This document shows positions 1 to 12,764 of a stretch of DNA of 64,000 nucleotides, piece by piece. Both the position numbers and the translations under genes were made by a program. Position 1 is the first letter of the stretch. Each line of letters begins with the position of its first letter. The notes below the pieces were generated by a model. The model was not told the origin of the DNA, searched no databases, and saw only the letters and a list, made by a program, of their open reading frames with translations. Source of the DNA: Citrus sinensis (taxonomy: Eukaryota; Streptophyta; Magnoliopsida; Sapindales; Rutaceae); contig NC_068558.1 of the NCBI RefSeq assembly GCF_022201045.2, positions 3,038,001-3,102,000 on the forward strand. Direction: 5' to 3'.

Positions 1-99
1 TAACCCACGTTTTAAACAACTACTATGAACAAGCTACAAATCTCCTGTTCTCTCCAGTCCCACACTTGAACAAACGGTCAAGAAACGACACACTATACA

Positions 100-690
100 A
101 CTGTTGCAGGTTAAGATGAATAAATTAAGTCCTCATGTTACGCGTGGCCTTTTCAGTGAGGAAGAAGACTACGCGTGGCCTTTTCAGTGAGGAAGAAGAC
201 GACCTCATCATTCGCCTCCACTGTCTCCTCGGCAACGGGTAAATTCATTTATTATAATCTTAATCATATGCATCATGCATGCATGATTATCTTTTATGAT
301 ATCACAAGTACTATCTAGAGCATAATTTTATTTCACATGTTGATTAGTTTAGGCGGTCCTTAAACGTTGGCCGGCTTCCAGGAAGGAAAGACAATTAAGT
401 GAAGAACCATTGGAACAGTTATTTGAGTAGAAGGATTTTATGGAGGCTTGAACCCTTATTCTCACACATTGTGAGTGTAAGAGTTCTCCCACTAAACCAA
501 AAACCACCATTGGTTCAGCTCTCTCGGAGTCCAATTTTGCACCAGCTCCATATTCCATTAATGCTGGAACTGTAGGGAAGGAAGTTGCTGAAAGTGTAAA
601 AGCCGGGCAAAGGCTGGGTTCAATCGTGCACTAGTACAAGAGCTGAAGATTGATGATGATAACTACGGGAAATCTTTTTGGTTTTCTAAT
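100..690 (+). pseudogene. R2R3-MYB transcription factor pseudogene (fragment)
   Basis: The remnant covers the end of MYB repeat R2 and most of R3. Around 115-238 a frame reads LSPHVTRGLFSEEED, then DLIIRLHCLLGN, and ends at a GT at 239, the usual position of the second R2R3-MYB intron. After an AG at 351-352 the next exon reads SLNVGRLPGRKDN, then a TAA stop at 396-398, then VKNHWNSYLSRR. The breaks are a tandem 31-bp duplication (unit at 140-170, repeated from 171) that shifts the frame, a TGA at the expected tryptophan around 117, a short deletion near 125, the TAA in R3, and loss of a tryptophan at the start of exon 3. No first exon with R1/R2 is seen upstream. An open stretch at 480-640 may be the former C-terminus. 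It resembles the flavonoid/epidermal-fate MYB class, but the subgroup is uncertain. Confidence 0.8.
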
Positions 691-1838
691 AATTAATGAT
701 CTATATTTGCAATTTCCTAATAACTTTATTGGAATTTCTTGTTTCGGCTGGCTTGAAAATTAAGTTTCCTCTTGCGGTCTTACAACAACAATATTCCTTA
801 GTTCTCTCAACTCATAGAAATATATATGTGTGCCTGGGTGTGTGTTCTGAGAATCCAAGTTGACATAAGATTTTGTGAGAGTTTAAATGAATATGGATAC
901 AAAAGAAAAGAGTTCCCAAATCAAATGTAATTCGTAGTAAAGAAGGAGGAACTAATCATTCTATTAGTCTCTTCACGAGCCAACATACCGATCGAATTGG
1001 CCAAGCTCAGAAACCTTTTCAAAAGCATGGGAATTTTAAAACTAAGTTTTAAATGACAAATTTTTTACTCCATCATTAGCGAATACATACGGTCAAATCT
1101 AAAATGAGTTAGTAGATTTGAGTTTGATGTAACTGTAATTATGTCACCTTTGGTTCTGAAAATTCTTACTCTACATTCTACGTACTATATAGTATTGCTA
1201 TATAGCAATCAACCTCAAAGTGTACGATCATTCTCTAGAATACATCTCAATCACTCGCATCACAGAAAATTTAAAAAAAAAAACGATGGCAAGAGTCGAA
1301 GAGACTATAGGAATCTTCGAGGAGAAAGTTTGGACACTAAATTGGCCTTATTGAATGATTTAAAGTGCCTTTTTCTTTTCTTTCGGTCTCACGTTTACCT
1401 TTCAACAACAGATTCACTGTTGCCTTTTGAAAAATAGATTAAGTTGTTTCTATCTTCCTGCTGTGGAACAAGAAGCGTGTGAAGTATTACGATGACGAGC
1501 AAATGCAATGATGGGCAAGTTCACATATAAAGAGTTGTTAAAAGTTGAATATTTATTTAAAATTCTTATTGCATAGAAGATTTTTTATCGCATATATGTT
1601 AAGAAGTGTGAATGTCCGCATTAAATAAAGACTACCCATTTGTTTGATCATTCATAACTAGTGATTATTTATATATAAACCGATGATGGACAAGGAGAAA
1701 GGTGAAGCAGGACTACAAGGGCTTGCTCTGCTTTTATTGATTTGCCAATCATTATTCGCGACGCCAATTATTTATTACAACATATATGTTGAATTTATAG
1801 CATGACGATGACCCACATGTATTATTGATATTGCCTGG
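691..1838. other. Intergenic, no gene recognised
   Basis: AT-rich spacer between the MYB remnant and the carbonic anhydrase. An open frame of 98 codons at 1141-1437 has no recognisable domain and a composition like the surrounding spacer, so I do not call it. The part next to 1838 is probably the 3' UTR of the minus-strand carbonic anhydrase. Confidence 0.5.
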
Positions 1839-3667
1839 TCATATGACTATCGGTGGAGTAATGTCTGTCTTGAGCTCCCAAAGCTCAAACTTCCCATTAA
1901 CAAAGTCATAGTATCCACCTCTCAATGCTAGAGTCCCGTCTTGCACAGCCCTTTGAACGTATGGATAAGTTAAAAGATTTACCAGCGAAAAATTCACCGA
2001 TTCCTGCCGCACGTTATAATATACCCAGTGATCAGTAACTTGATGTGTCTGTGTGTGCGTGGGCGCGCGCGCGCGCGCGTATATATTTAAAAAAAAAATG
2101 TAAAGTAATTGTCTTCAAATTTGTAATTGGTGTTTACGTACCCTTTCACAAATTGCAGTTTGTTGTTCAAATGATAAGTTCGGGTGCTCCCTTTTGACCT
2201 TGGCCTTCGCAGGTAACCCGATTTTGACCCAATCATCAATAAAATCACTGCACGTCGCGATTATATTGAAGAAAAATCAGAAATATCAATTAAATTTACA
2301 GATTTAGAATCATTGTTGCCTAGCTAGTATTGGTTGAATAACTGTGCATGTGTTCACAGACTATTAATATGAACAGTAAATAAAGATAGCCTTACTAGTA
2401 ATTAGAACCGTCGTCTGGAAGCGACATTAGCCTCTTTATGCCTCCACAGTGACTATGCCCAATGACCAATACGTTCTCAACCTATAGAATTAAATTAAAA
2501 AAATCAAAAGTTGCCATTAATTAGATATTAGAAGGGAAAATGATTGGTTTTAGAAAAATTGAGAACGAAATCTGAGTTTTACGTCTAATGAATCTACCTG
2601 GAGATTTGCAACAGCGTATTCAATGATTGCGCCAACACACGAGTACCTTAACTGTGCAGCAAAATCAACAATGTCATCAAACTATTTAATATATAAATAT
2701 GAATAATACCATAAATTGATTTCTTAAAAACGAAACGAAACGAAACGTTTGTTCAAAGAGGCTCTTATCTATTTGATTGATCAAGCACAAGGAAACCTGG
2801 TTAAATGCAGGAACCATGTTAGCGATGTTGCGGGCCATGAATGCTTCCCCAGGTTGAAAATCTAAGACATGAGAGGGGCTGACTCGGGAATCTGAGCATG
2901 CAAATACTAGAAACTGCAAGCACAGCAAGCAACTCAACAAAAAATTAATATATAACTGAATTTATTTTGTTAATCTAGAAAAGCAATCAAATATAAAACT
3001 AAAATTTAAAGGATGTATGTATATGTATGTATGTACCTTAGGATGCTGCCCTTTGGCTAGTTCACTGAAACATTCTGGATATTTGCTACAAAATGGGCAA
3101 TAAATAAGGTTAATTATATTATTAACTAAAAGCAGCTAAAAAGTAATCAATAAAACCTTTGCAAGCTAAGGTTGGTCTTTAAATTGAATTTGTCGTATCG
3201 TACTCAAATTTGGTGGTCTTGAAATGAATGAACCCCTTTATAATTCTTTCTACGGGGTCAAAGCAATCATGGCCATGCCCATCTACTTCTTTGTCAGCCT
3301 CTCCCTTCTCTCTGCAATTAAACCACGCAAGTTAGTGTTAATTCATTATTCTCATGCTCATTTCAGAACATAGCCCACCCCGAGAAGTGCAATGCATGTT
3401 TATCAATCATATATATTAGAAGGTATGAACCATGCATAATACTCAGTAAGCAAAAGTCCATACTTGACATCAAAGATACCTCATCGTCCGTACAAGCTCT
3501 ATTGCTTTACAAGTCTTTAGCAATCTTGTTCTTAGTGACTTTGCGTGCATGTATATTATATGATATGATATGATATGAATAGCGTAATTGAGCTGAGCAC
3601 TAAAATTAAACCTGAGAAGCTTCTTCATTCCTGGATTGAGCACCTCGGGTGATGACTGCATAGCCAT
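1839..3667 (-). CDS. Beta carbonic anhydrase
   Basis: Zinc enzyme that interconverts CO2 and bicarbonate. Coding exons on the minus strand are 3667-3612, 3311-3204, 3085-3037, 2913-2797, 2651-2598, 2481-2396, 2247-2142 and 2003-1839, totalling 741 nt or 246 residues, all in phase with canonical splice sites. The two beta-class signatures are complete: ACSDSRV, with zinc ligand Cys77 and the Asp79-Arg81 dyad, and GHSHCGGI, with ligands His137 and Cys140. The C-terminal part has [10 protein letters not shown] and [14 protein letters not shown], typical of plant members. The N-terminus ([19 protein letters not shown]) is short and shows no chloroplast transit peptide, so a cytosolic form is likely, as for some Arabidopsis paralogues. 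An AG just upstream of the first exon leaves room for a further 5' exon. The last intron holds a GT/GC-alternating run near 2044-2080. Family is certain; paralogue is not assigned. Confidence 0.93.
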
Positions 3668-4804
3668 ATGTATATGTGTGCCTTTCCTTCTGCAAATTCA
3701 AGAAAACTTATATCAATTATTTGAATTTATTAATAAACCCTCTTCACTTAACTTCTTATCAGTCTCCACTATACATAAAGTTGGCGCAAATTTTCCTGAA
3801 GTGAACCAACCTTTTTCCTAAGGATATATTAGCTTTGAAGTTCTAATGAGGATTAGGCTGCAAGCATTCCAATTTATAGCTAGCTATAGGGCTGAGTTTT
3901 TAGTCTTTTTATCAGAGAAAATGTTTGCACCCATGCATGTATCATAAGAAACGCATGCATGTATCATAAGAAACTCATGCGCCTAAAACAAATTAGAGAC
4001 TAGGGAACAACAAAATCAAACACGTCTCTTAATTCACAATTGATTGTCAAGAAATCTGAAACAAATGCCGATCACCAACAGATTTAATTGAGCAATTATT
4101 CATACATAACATGTTTAATTGGTTGACAGCGAAATGGGTAATAATGATTAAGAATTTTGAATTATTGCACTTTCATTTTTATATTAAATAAATATCTCCT
4201 TGAACAAGCTAATCTTTCCCAATTGTAAAATTGTTAAGTCAACTGAAGAAATAAAAAATCTATATCTTTTCTCCAATAGAGGGAAAAAAATATTTGTTAC
4301 AACGACGTTAAATATTTGTTCCAAGAAATTCAAATATTCTACAATTGCTTGGTTGACTAGTAATGTGTGTTACACATAATGTAGGAATTTTGAAGGATAG
4401 AATTTTTAGTTTCAATTAACAGACTTTGAAAAGAAAAATAACAAGGGATTGGACTGAATTGGATATGATAAACGTTTTCTTTTTAAAAAAAGACAAAAAA
4501 TAATAAAATGACCATAATGATTGAAATGAACTATATTAGGATTCGTTTTGAATTTTTTTAAAAAATTAAAATGTGATTTTGAAAAGCTAACTAAAAATTA
4601 AGTTTGATGTTTGGTAAATTTTTTTAAAAATTACTTTTATCAAAATCACCCCATTCTATAATAGATTTTGAAAAGTAAGAAATGATCTGATTTTGAGAAT
4701 CAGTTTATACTTAAATATAATTTCATATATGTCATCACATATATTATAGAAATCCAAAATTATCCTTATTAATTAGGAAATAAAATCATTAACTTTAAAG
4801 AGAA

Positions 4805-4805
<1 letters not shown>

Positions 4806-4896
<91 letters not shown>
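4806..4896. repeat. TTA/ATT trinucleotide microsatellite, about 30 units
   Basis: An uninterrupted run of about 90 bp of ATT/TTA triplets. Its length makes it likely to vary between individuals. Confidence 0.97.
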
Positions 4897-5125
4897 GCAT
4901 TACTACTACTATTGCCACCAACAATTAGATTGAGATAACTAAATAAACATGAAATTAATAATATGCAATACTTATTTTAGTTATTAATTATTATATATGC
5001 ACAATAAAAAATAATTTATATACATATTTATAAATATGTAAATAAATCATATTCAACATAATATCCAATTCACTCATTTATATTTTTATAATAGTTTAAC
5101 AGTGAGATTTATTAAACATATATGA

Positions 5126-5660
5126 CTAGGGTGGGCAAAAAAGCCTAAGCTGGCCCAGCCCTTACACATGAGGGTCTGGACAAGGGCTAAAAAAAAAAAA
5201 AAAAAGCTCAGGCCAGATCTAAGCCCACTATTTTTTTTTAAAAAAAAATTATAAATTAAAATAATATATTTAAAATTGAAAAGAAACCTAAAAATAAAAT
5301 AAAAAACTTAAATTCTTAATTTATAAATCAATGATGATTAAAAAAAGTTAAAATTATGATATTAAATTCTCTCTTATGCGTTAATTAATTAATAGTGTTT
5401 GAATTAAAGAATTCAGTATCAAAGAAAATTAAATTTATAAGTTTTTATTTGCTTTATTTATTATTTTACTTTGAAATATTCATTTTCTTTTATTTATTTA
5501 TAACTATAATAATTTATTGATTATTAAATTATTTCAAATTTACAGTAATTTAAAAATTTTTAAAAATAAATAAATCAAGCTCAAGTCCGGTCCAATCCCT
5601 CATGCTTAACTTAAAGTGGGTTTGAAAAAACCTGGCCTAAGCCTGCTTTTTGCCATCCGT
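5126..5660. mobile_element. hAT-type MITE with 8-bp target duplication
   Basis: A 535-bp element with imperfect terminal inverted repeats: ctagggtgggcaaaaaagc on the left, and the complement of gctttttgccatccgt on the right. It is flanked by exact 8-bp direct repeats atatatga at 5118-5125 and 5661-5668, the duplication length typical of hAT transposons. Subterminal sequence also pairs: 'catgagg' near 5168 on the left and its complement near 5598 on the right. There is no transposase frame, so it is non-autonomous. Confidence 0.85.
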
Positions 5661-7674
5661 ATATATGATTACTTTTAAAATTCACAAAATTTTGCCAGAT
5701 GTTTAACTGATTATCTTTATAATTAATTATTTTTATAGCACAACTAACAATAATTATTTTAAAATTTACAATATTACCAAACTAGTCCTTAATACTATCT
5801 TGAGTTTTGTATAATACATATATGATTGAAGTGGACTAATTGAATTACGAATGGGAAAATAAAATATATTGAAATTGATTTATTAGTTATTATATATTTA
5901 AAATTACTTTTATTTATGATATTAAATTAATAAATAAATTTTTTATATAATTTAACGAATGATATATTGTTAATAATTTATCATATAGATGAAATGTTGT
6001 AAATATTTATTAATTGTGAATGACAGGTTGATTATGAACTACTTTTACACTGAAGTCATATGTATGACACGTCATCTACTTAGAAAAAAAAACATGTAAA
6101 TGATATCTTGTACAATTTATGAAAAGTATATGGCATGTCGTTTATTGGTTTAGCACATAATTTGTATTTTATAAAACTTTTACTCCGAAGTGGAAGTTGT
6201 ATGAGATGTTGTTTATAATTTTATTATATAAATGACATTACAAAAAAGCTTAATGCATAGATGACTCGTCATATCATCAACTGATTATAATATTGAGTAA
6301 ATTAATTAGTAGTATAAATATTTTAAAGTATTTAATGTGCAATAACAAATTAGTAATGACTATTCAAATGATTTTTCATCTAAGTAAATATTAATTTAAT
6401 ATTTGTTGATAAAAAATAACAAATTAATAATTTTATTTTACCAAATAAATAAAAATGTTATGACTTAATATTAAATTATCAGCCAAAAAATCTCTAAATT
6501 TTAATTTAAAATAATAATATTTGTATTATGATGTATTTTGATTAACCTAATTTTTTTTAAAAAATTGTTACCACGGCTATTTATTTCCTTTTATAAACAC
6601 GAGACATGCGATGTGACATTAATATAACATAATACAATATTTTCCCATCGGTTCTCCTTAGAAGGATTTTGTAGAAAATTAACTTTTTGAAAACTCATTC
6701 CTTCATTGTTTCATTATCTTTGTGTTGGAGGAAAGCATGCATACAATGACCTTGTTGACTTATTCACAAGTTCTATTATTATGAATATATATTGATGAAT
6801 GAATTTATTTGTGAACGACTGTTGTTAGCTATTGATTACATTATTGATTTGCTACCCGAAAATAATGTATAAGTTGATGGTCTGGACTAGACGTAAATAT
6901 AAAATACATGTTAAGAAGGAATGTAATGGATCATAATTATTATTTGTTAGTATGATGTTCATGAGCATTGTGTAAAAATATTCAATTTGGTTCAGTTCCA
7001 AATCAAATTGAGCTGAACGAATTTTTTTTCTTTTACGATAAATAATCTAAATCCAACCGAATTGAATTGATTCGATTATTGGTTTTTTTATTTATTTTAA
7101 ACCATAAATTTCTTTATATTTCATAATTTCTATTTTTTATATAAACCAATCCATCTTTATTTTTTTATTATTTATTTTTGAAACCAAACTAATGATCCGG
7201 TTTTATTTTTTAAAGGGCAGCCTTTTTTTTTTCTCCCCCCTACGGCTATAGGCTCGAAGCCCTGGAGCCATCGCGGTAAAAGCCCAAACCGGCATTGCCA
7301 TTGCGGCGATTTTTTTTTTTTTTTTGATAATCATTGTGGTTAATATATATTTAATTAGAAAATGTTACGATCCTGAAAAAGAAGAAGAAGAAAAAAAAAC
7401 GAAATTCCAATTATCTGCTAAAAAAAAAGTGAAAATTGGAGAAGAATAGCGTTTTTGGCGTCACTCTGTAGTAAGGCTATCGGCAAAGGAGCAGTCTTGC
7501 TTCGAGATGAGCAAAAACCTGCTGTGTCTTCACTGACGTCATAATCATAATCATCATCATCATCATCATCATCGTAAGCAACTCCACCGTATCGATTCAC
7601 TTCTCTTTTTCCCTCAACTTGCTTTTATTTCTTTTAATTGAGTGTCGTTTCGTTTTGCAGGATTTTGAGTTTTA

Positions 7675-10600
7675 ATGGCGACTCAATCTCCGCCTTCTCC
7701 CAGTTCCACGGCTGGGAACCCCCCAACCTTAGGTTCTTCTCATTTCATTTCATTTCAATTTCCCCTTAATTTTGATTGGCTAAAATTGATTTACTTTATC
7801 AATTATTATTTGGTATTTGCCGAAATTTGTCAACTTTAATTGGTGTTTGTTAATTCGTGTTGGAATGAACTTATGTTTAATTCTTATCAATAAGAAGTTC
7901 CAAAGAAAGTATAATTGAGTAGAAATGGTATATTATGGAGCTTTGTTATTTGCAATTTATTGAGAGAGCAAAAAAAATTTGGCTGAGGATAAATAATGTT
8001 CCCTCATTTTGTTAATTTTAATTTCAGCTGCAGAGACATCACAACAGGCAACTGGGGTCCAGCAAGATGGCCCGCCGGAGGCTGCTGAACAGCCTATTTC
8101 TTCTCCATCTGTGTTTGTGAATTCAGAGCCGATGAGAGAGGAGCAAGTGCAGAATGCTGTAAAATTCCTTTCACACCCTAAAGTTAGGGGTTCTCCAGTT
8201 ATTTATCGGCGATCTTTCCTCGAGAAGAAGGGGCTTACAAAGGAGGAGATAGATGAGGCTTTTCGCCGTGTTCCTGTAAGTATATTATTTGTTTTCAGTT
8301 AACTTTGCTGTTCTATTGAATTGTTTTCTGAAGCATTCATCAGTTCTCTATTTTTTAATATTTATTGTTTTCCCCTGGAATTTTCAGGACCCACCGCCGA
8401 GTGCACAGGCAACCAGTGCTAACCAAGGTAATGAGGTTACGTATTAAAGTTAGTTATATCAGCTTTTCTGTGGTGTTGGCAATTCATGCATTTAATATAA
8501 CTTTAGTTATATTAAAGTTAGCTGAAGTTTTTATCACTGATGCTGTTTACAAGCAGTTGGGCAGGTGAAATCATCATCATCAAACATTCAATCTCAGGCC
8601 CCAACACAAGCTTTGCAACCGCAGCCTGCAGGGGCTGCTCCTACTGCTGTTTCACCAGTGAGTACAACGATGATGTCACGATTTCACTGGTATCATGCTG
8701 TTCTTGCTGTTGGATTACTGGCTGCTTCTGGTGCTGGAACTGCAGTTTTTTTTAAGGTAACAACAGATAACCTTTGTTTTACCTTCTTTGGGAACTTTAA
8801 TCAGATGTATTGATGTCTGATATTCATGTTCTATTGGCATTATCAGTATGGTCACCGCATCTCCGTGCATCTTTTGCCCAACTTCATATTTTATGTTTGA
8901 TACACAGTCATATAATGTATCTCCTTGTTTCAGAAATCTCTTATCCCTAGGTTGAAGTCTTGGATACGGAAAGTTGTACTGGAAGAAGAAGATGATAGTG
9001 AAAAGAAAAGTAACGCAAAACCAAGTTTGGCGGAAGAAGCGGCTGCAGCTGCAAAAGCAGCAGCAGCAGCAGCATCTGATGTGGCAAAGGCAAGCCAAGA
9101 ACTGTTGAACTCAAAAAATGAAGGTGCTATTCCACTGGATCCTTTGTTCATATAGTGTTATTCTACTTCTTTAGTTCATATACTCACACAGCAATCTTCT
9201 TAAGCTTCATTGCTATTTAGACTGATCCTTTCCTTTTGATGCTTAAAATTGTTCATTAATTAGTAATAATCTTCACATACCACAACCTTTTTCATTTTTC
9301 AGAGAGGAGATATTTTTCAGAATTTATGAATCTGTTAGATGTTCAACTTCAGGAAATGAAGTCCATGAGTAATTCCATCAGGAAGTTAGAAGGTACATTA
9401 GATCTTGCTTCTAATCAGGGAATCATATAGTCATATTCTTGAGCATTCTGGCTCTCGGTTGCTGCTTGTTTTATTGCAATTTGACTGCAAGCTTGATTTG
9501 TTATGGATACTATGATCATAATTAGCTTATACATGCATGCCTAAGCATTGCCCAAATTTCTCAACTGAAATGCACGTTACTGGGTTTTAAGGCTCTTTAG
9601 CCAATGGACATCAATCCTTGCTTTATTTTTTACTTCACACATGAATTTAAAATTTATTGTTGCGTCAGCTAAACTGTGCATTACATATGCATAAGATTGC
9701 TGCCTGATCACTCTGTAATGTCTTATTCTCTGTAGTGAGGCCAGTGCCTTGGTAATTATCATCAAATACTTAGTTAACATTCTTGAACATATGAAATCTT
9801 GTTAATTGTGTATTATGATTTGATCAACTTGTTGACAGCATATCCTTTTCTTCCGTCTAATTATCAGGTCAATCTAATAATTCTGGGAGAACCTCTCTTG
9901 TTAATCAAGAAGATCATAGGGATTCAGTCACAGGTGTGAAGGTAAGCTGAAAAAAGGTGTAGACTGAGAATGGTTTTCATAATCTTTAACTCTGTACAGA
10001 AAAAATGGCACATAGATGTTCTGATTCAAATTTGAGCTCTAAGTTGACTTTTACTGAAACAAAATTCCTTGGCAGCAACCGTATGCTAATGGCAAGGCAG
10101 ACTTTGACATGAGATCAGGTTGCTTATTATTTGTTGCTTATTTTTTACTGGATTGAATTTCTACATTAAATAACTAGAATTTTCTATGCAGTGAGATCTT
10201 CCTCGCCACCTGCAGCTGGAGAACCCACTGTTGCACCGCACCCAAAGTCATATATGGAGGCAAGTACTTTCGTTGTGCCTTTATTTCTCAGAAATTCTTA
10301 TTCTTTTAACTGGAAATTTATTTGCGCGTACGCTTGTCTGACTCTTGCTGCGTGTTCACATTTTCTTGATTATCTAATTTTTTTTTTGGTCGGGTAATAA
10401 TGTTGCAGATCATGGCAATGGTGCAGAGAGGGGAGAAACCTCCCAACATTAGGGTAATGAATTTCATTTCTGATGGTTGACATTGACCAGTTTGGTGGTC
10501 ACTGCTGATTCTCAATCTTTGTGGATTCATATACAGGACATAAATGATCTACCTCCCAACCCTAGTCAGCAACTACCAAATCCACGCTTAGCACCAAAAG

Positions 10601-11579
10601 CCAAGGTTTGTTTTTTTTGTTAGATTTGTGAATTATGAATTCCTCTTTGAATCCATTGGTTATATGAGCAATTGCATCTCAGAACTAAATAATTAGTTTT
10701 GTATTTTAGAGTTATATTGACTCTTACAGATACGAACTATAGCTTAACTTTGCATCATCAATTTTATAATTCCTGCATCAGTATATAGGGCTTAATATTG
10801 TATTACTTTCATCTGTTTCACATGTTTGACATTTGGACATTCTATAGAAAACACACATTAATCCAATGGCTAGCCCCTATTTTTTGAAATTGTAAAAACT
10901 GGCATTTGATTTGAAAAAGATTATTTTTTTTAAAAAATTTATATACAAATATGACTCTTAAAATAGAGAAAAGGGGCTTTTATAAAGATTTGGTGACAGT
11001 TTGTTAAACTGCATTAAGATGTATGACCGTATGAAAATAGTTATGAATTTCCTCAAATTTAACTGATCTTGATTATTACTTTTTCCTCCTACCGAGTAGC
11101 CTTGGGAGGTTGGCCAGGCCCAAAATGCATCTGGCCAAGTAATCCAGTCTCAAGTAAGTGCAGAAGGCTTGAATTTCAAGGTTCAAGATAATGGGCTGAA
11201 CCATCAGTCAGATGATGACAGTTCAGTTCCTTGGTGGCAGCGGAAAAATGTGAAGATCACAGAGGTTGGTGAAGATGAAATCAAGGCTGGTCCCTACAGT
11301 GTGCGAACCAATGAGCCACCAGTACAGCGGACATGGGTTCCTCCCCAGCCACCTCCTGTTGTAATGCCAGAAGCAGCCGAAGCCATCCGAAGGCCAAAAC
11401 CATCAGGTCCAACAGAACAATCGACCAGTCATCAGTTAGCATCTCAAACTTCCGAAGTCACTGATGAGTTGCAGAGGATCACAAAAATATCTGAAGCTGG
11501 TGGTATAGAAGAGATCAAAGGCAATGGCTCAGTGCAGAACTCAAGTGAGATTCAAGAAGAACAAGAAACACATGCATGA
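7675..11579 (+). CDS. PEX14: Peroxin 14, peroxisomal import docking protein
   Basis: PEX14 sits in the peroxisome membrane and docks the cargo receptors PEX5/PEX7 together with PEX13. Coding exons are 7675-7732, 8028-8275, 8388-8427, 8557-8756, 8934-9123, 9303-9392, 9868-9941, 10076-10118, 10192-10259, 10409-10453, 10537-10605 and 11100-11579, giving 1605 nt or 534 residues, near the plant norm. The conserved N-terminal receptor-binding domain is at about residues 55-100 (REEQVQNAVKFLSHPKV and the FLEKKGLTKEEIDEAFRRVP region). One hydrophobic segment follows at about 158-181 (HAVLAVGLLAASGAG), then an Ala/Lys/Glu-rich coiled-coil stretch at about 200-240. The acidic, proline-rich C-terminus includes the plant PEX14 block SYMEIMAMVQRGEKPPNIR. 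Intron 9 uses a GC donor (10260-10261). The start is the first ATG in frame with the first exon; a 5' UTR intron probably ends at 7660. Confidence 0.95.
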
Positions 11580-12613
11580 GAGGAACCTCAGGTACTGAAT
11601 GTATACTCAGAAGAATGATAATAATCGTTCCAGAATATTTGATATCGATGTGAAACAATGTGCTCCTTACCACATCAATCATGTACTTTACTCGTGCAAT
11701 AATGCACTCAACTGTTTACTTCCCGTGAGAGTATAAGGTTTTGAACCATTAATTCATGATGGCAAGCCTTGTGTGTGTATCATGGACTAGTATTGCATAA
11801 GTCCATTAGAGTGCAAGCTATTCTTAATCGTGGTCCACATTCTCACTCACTGCACGACGGTGGTTAGTCTTTCTCATGAGTAACTGGACTTTTATGTTTT
11901 CTTTTTCCTTTTTTTTTTTTTTTGTTTTTTTGGTTTCATCATCTTACTCTTGCAGAGTCTAATTTGCACGCTTATATTTTGTGATGGTTGCTTTCCGTAG
12001 CTAGCTTTCTCTTTCAAACTTTCACACATTTCTCGTTGACTTGAAATTCATCTACCTAATCTCGTGTCTCTGTTTAAACATTGTTAATTAAGAAATTAAT
12101 TAAGAGTATAGGGACGGCGTAAAAATAGCGGTATGTTTTTCACGTTGGTTAGGTGGGGAGGGGTTATAGTCAAGCTGGACACTAACGACCGGCGTACCAG
12201 ACCAAGAGGGCCAGCACGCGTGTTTCCAGTTTCTGTCTGTAGTAATCTTGAAAATGTTGTAAAATAAAACTTTAAAATATTAGAAACCAAATTTGAAATT
12301 TTGATTATTTCAGGAAAGGTCAATGGTGGCCTCCTTGGTACTATTATTATATTATATTATTGTATTTTTTCGGACAACGGTGCTATTATTATATTAGATT
12401 GCAAGTTACAGCCAAAGTGCAGCAATGAAATCCTTCATTAAGGATGATACCAAGTCAGCGAGTTTAGAGATGCCGTCAAATACAAGGGCCGCTGAATCAG
12501 AGCAGTCGATTTTGACTCTTTTATTCCAGTGACAAAACTATATGTAATTATGATATTCCAATAAAAAGAGATTATTTTATACCATCGTTACGAAAGAGTG
12601 ATGTAAGCAAGAA
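11580..12613. other. PEX14 3' flank and spacer, no gene seen
   Basis: The first few hundred bases probably hold the PEX14 3' UTR. The rest is spacer with T-rich runs (about 11909-11932) and TATTATTA-rich sequence near 12345-12395. No domain or RNA gene was recognised. Confidence 0.5.
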
Positions 12614-12625
12614 CCTATTAAATAT

Positions 12626-12760
12626 GGTTTGGCTACCTTACAGTTTCTGTAAGGTACAGTCCCAACAAAATAAGTGACTCAACGTAAGCCCATTCATGTG
12701 AGTCAATCATTCCATTTTATTAGGGGTTGTACCTTACAGATGTTGTAAGGTAGTAAGACC
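12626..12760. mobile_element. Palindromic-end MITE, first of a tandem pair
   Basis: Starts ggtttggctaccttacag and ends gtaaggtagtaagacc, so the ends are inverted repeats, and each end itself contains a short 'ttacag..ctgtaa' hairpin. Together with the next copy it lies between imperfect 9-bp direct repeats (ctattaaat near 12615, ctattaatt near 12889). The same 'ttacagaatctgtaa' terminal signature recurs in the two MITEs upstream of the second DXR gene. Non-coding. Confidence 0.65.
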
Positions 12761-12764
12761 TTAA

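Larger units (their letters stand above)
4545..5790. repeat. Old AT-rich interspersed repeat (copy A), interrupted
   Basis: Blocks of this interval match, in reverse complement, the repeat in intron 1 of the second DXR gene at about 30245-30780. The clearest shared block is around 4700-4770, matching about 30575-30645 (a 'catatgtgatga/tcatcacatat' core within a longer alignable stretch). A second is near 5668-5690. Copy A is split by the TTA microsatellite and by the younger MITE at 5126-5660, giving a nested order of insertion. It encodes no protein and its ends are not defined. Confidence 0.55.
3668..7674. other. Transposon-rich intergenic spacer
   Basis: About 4 kb between the divergently transcribed carbonic anhydrase and PEX14, so both promoters should lie in it. 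It holds a 21-bp direct repeat at 3932-3952 and 3954-3974, a long TTA microsatellite, an old AT-rich repeat and a hAT-type MITE (listed separately). The interval 6960-7200 looks like a decayed MITE, with repeated 'aaccaa/ccaaccgaattgaa' motifs. The end of the interval (about 7440-7674) is probably the PEX14 5' UTR; an AG at 7659-7660 after a T-rich run suggests a 5' UTR intron. No protein-coding gene is seen. Confidence 0.6.

Noticed and set aside
1141..1437. 98-codon plus-strand frame near the MYB remnant
   Set aside because: No motif and no similarity I can name; the residue mix is typical of AT-rich spacer.
2058..2085. GC-alternating run in a carbonic anhydrase intron as possible Z-DNA
   Set aside because: It is a short GT/GC microsatellite; no evidence of function can be drawn from it here.
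8715..9155. Long open frames on both strands over PEX14 exon 5 (Cys- and Ala/Ser-rich)
   Set aside because: They are shadows of the GCA/GCT alanine repeat in the PEX14 coding exon; the antisense products are low-complexity and lie across splice sites.
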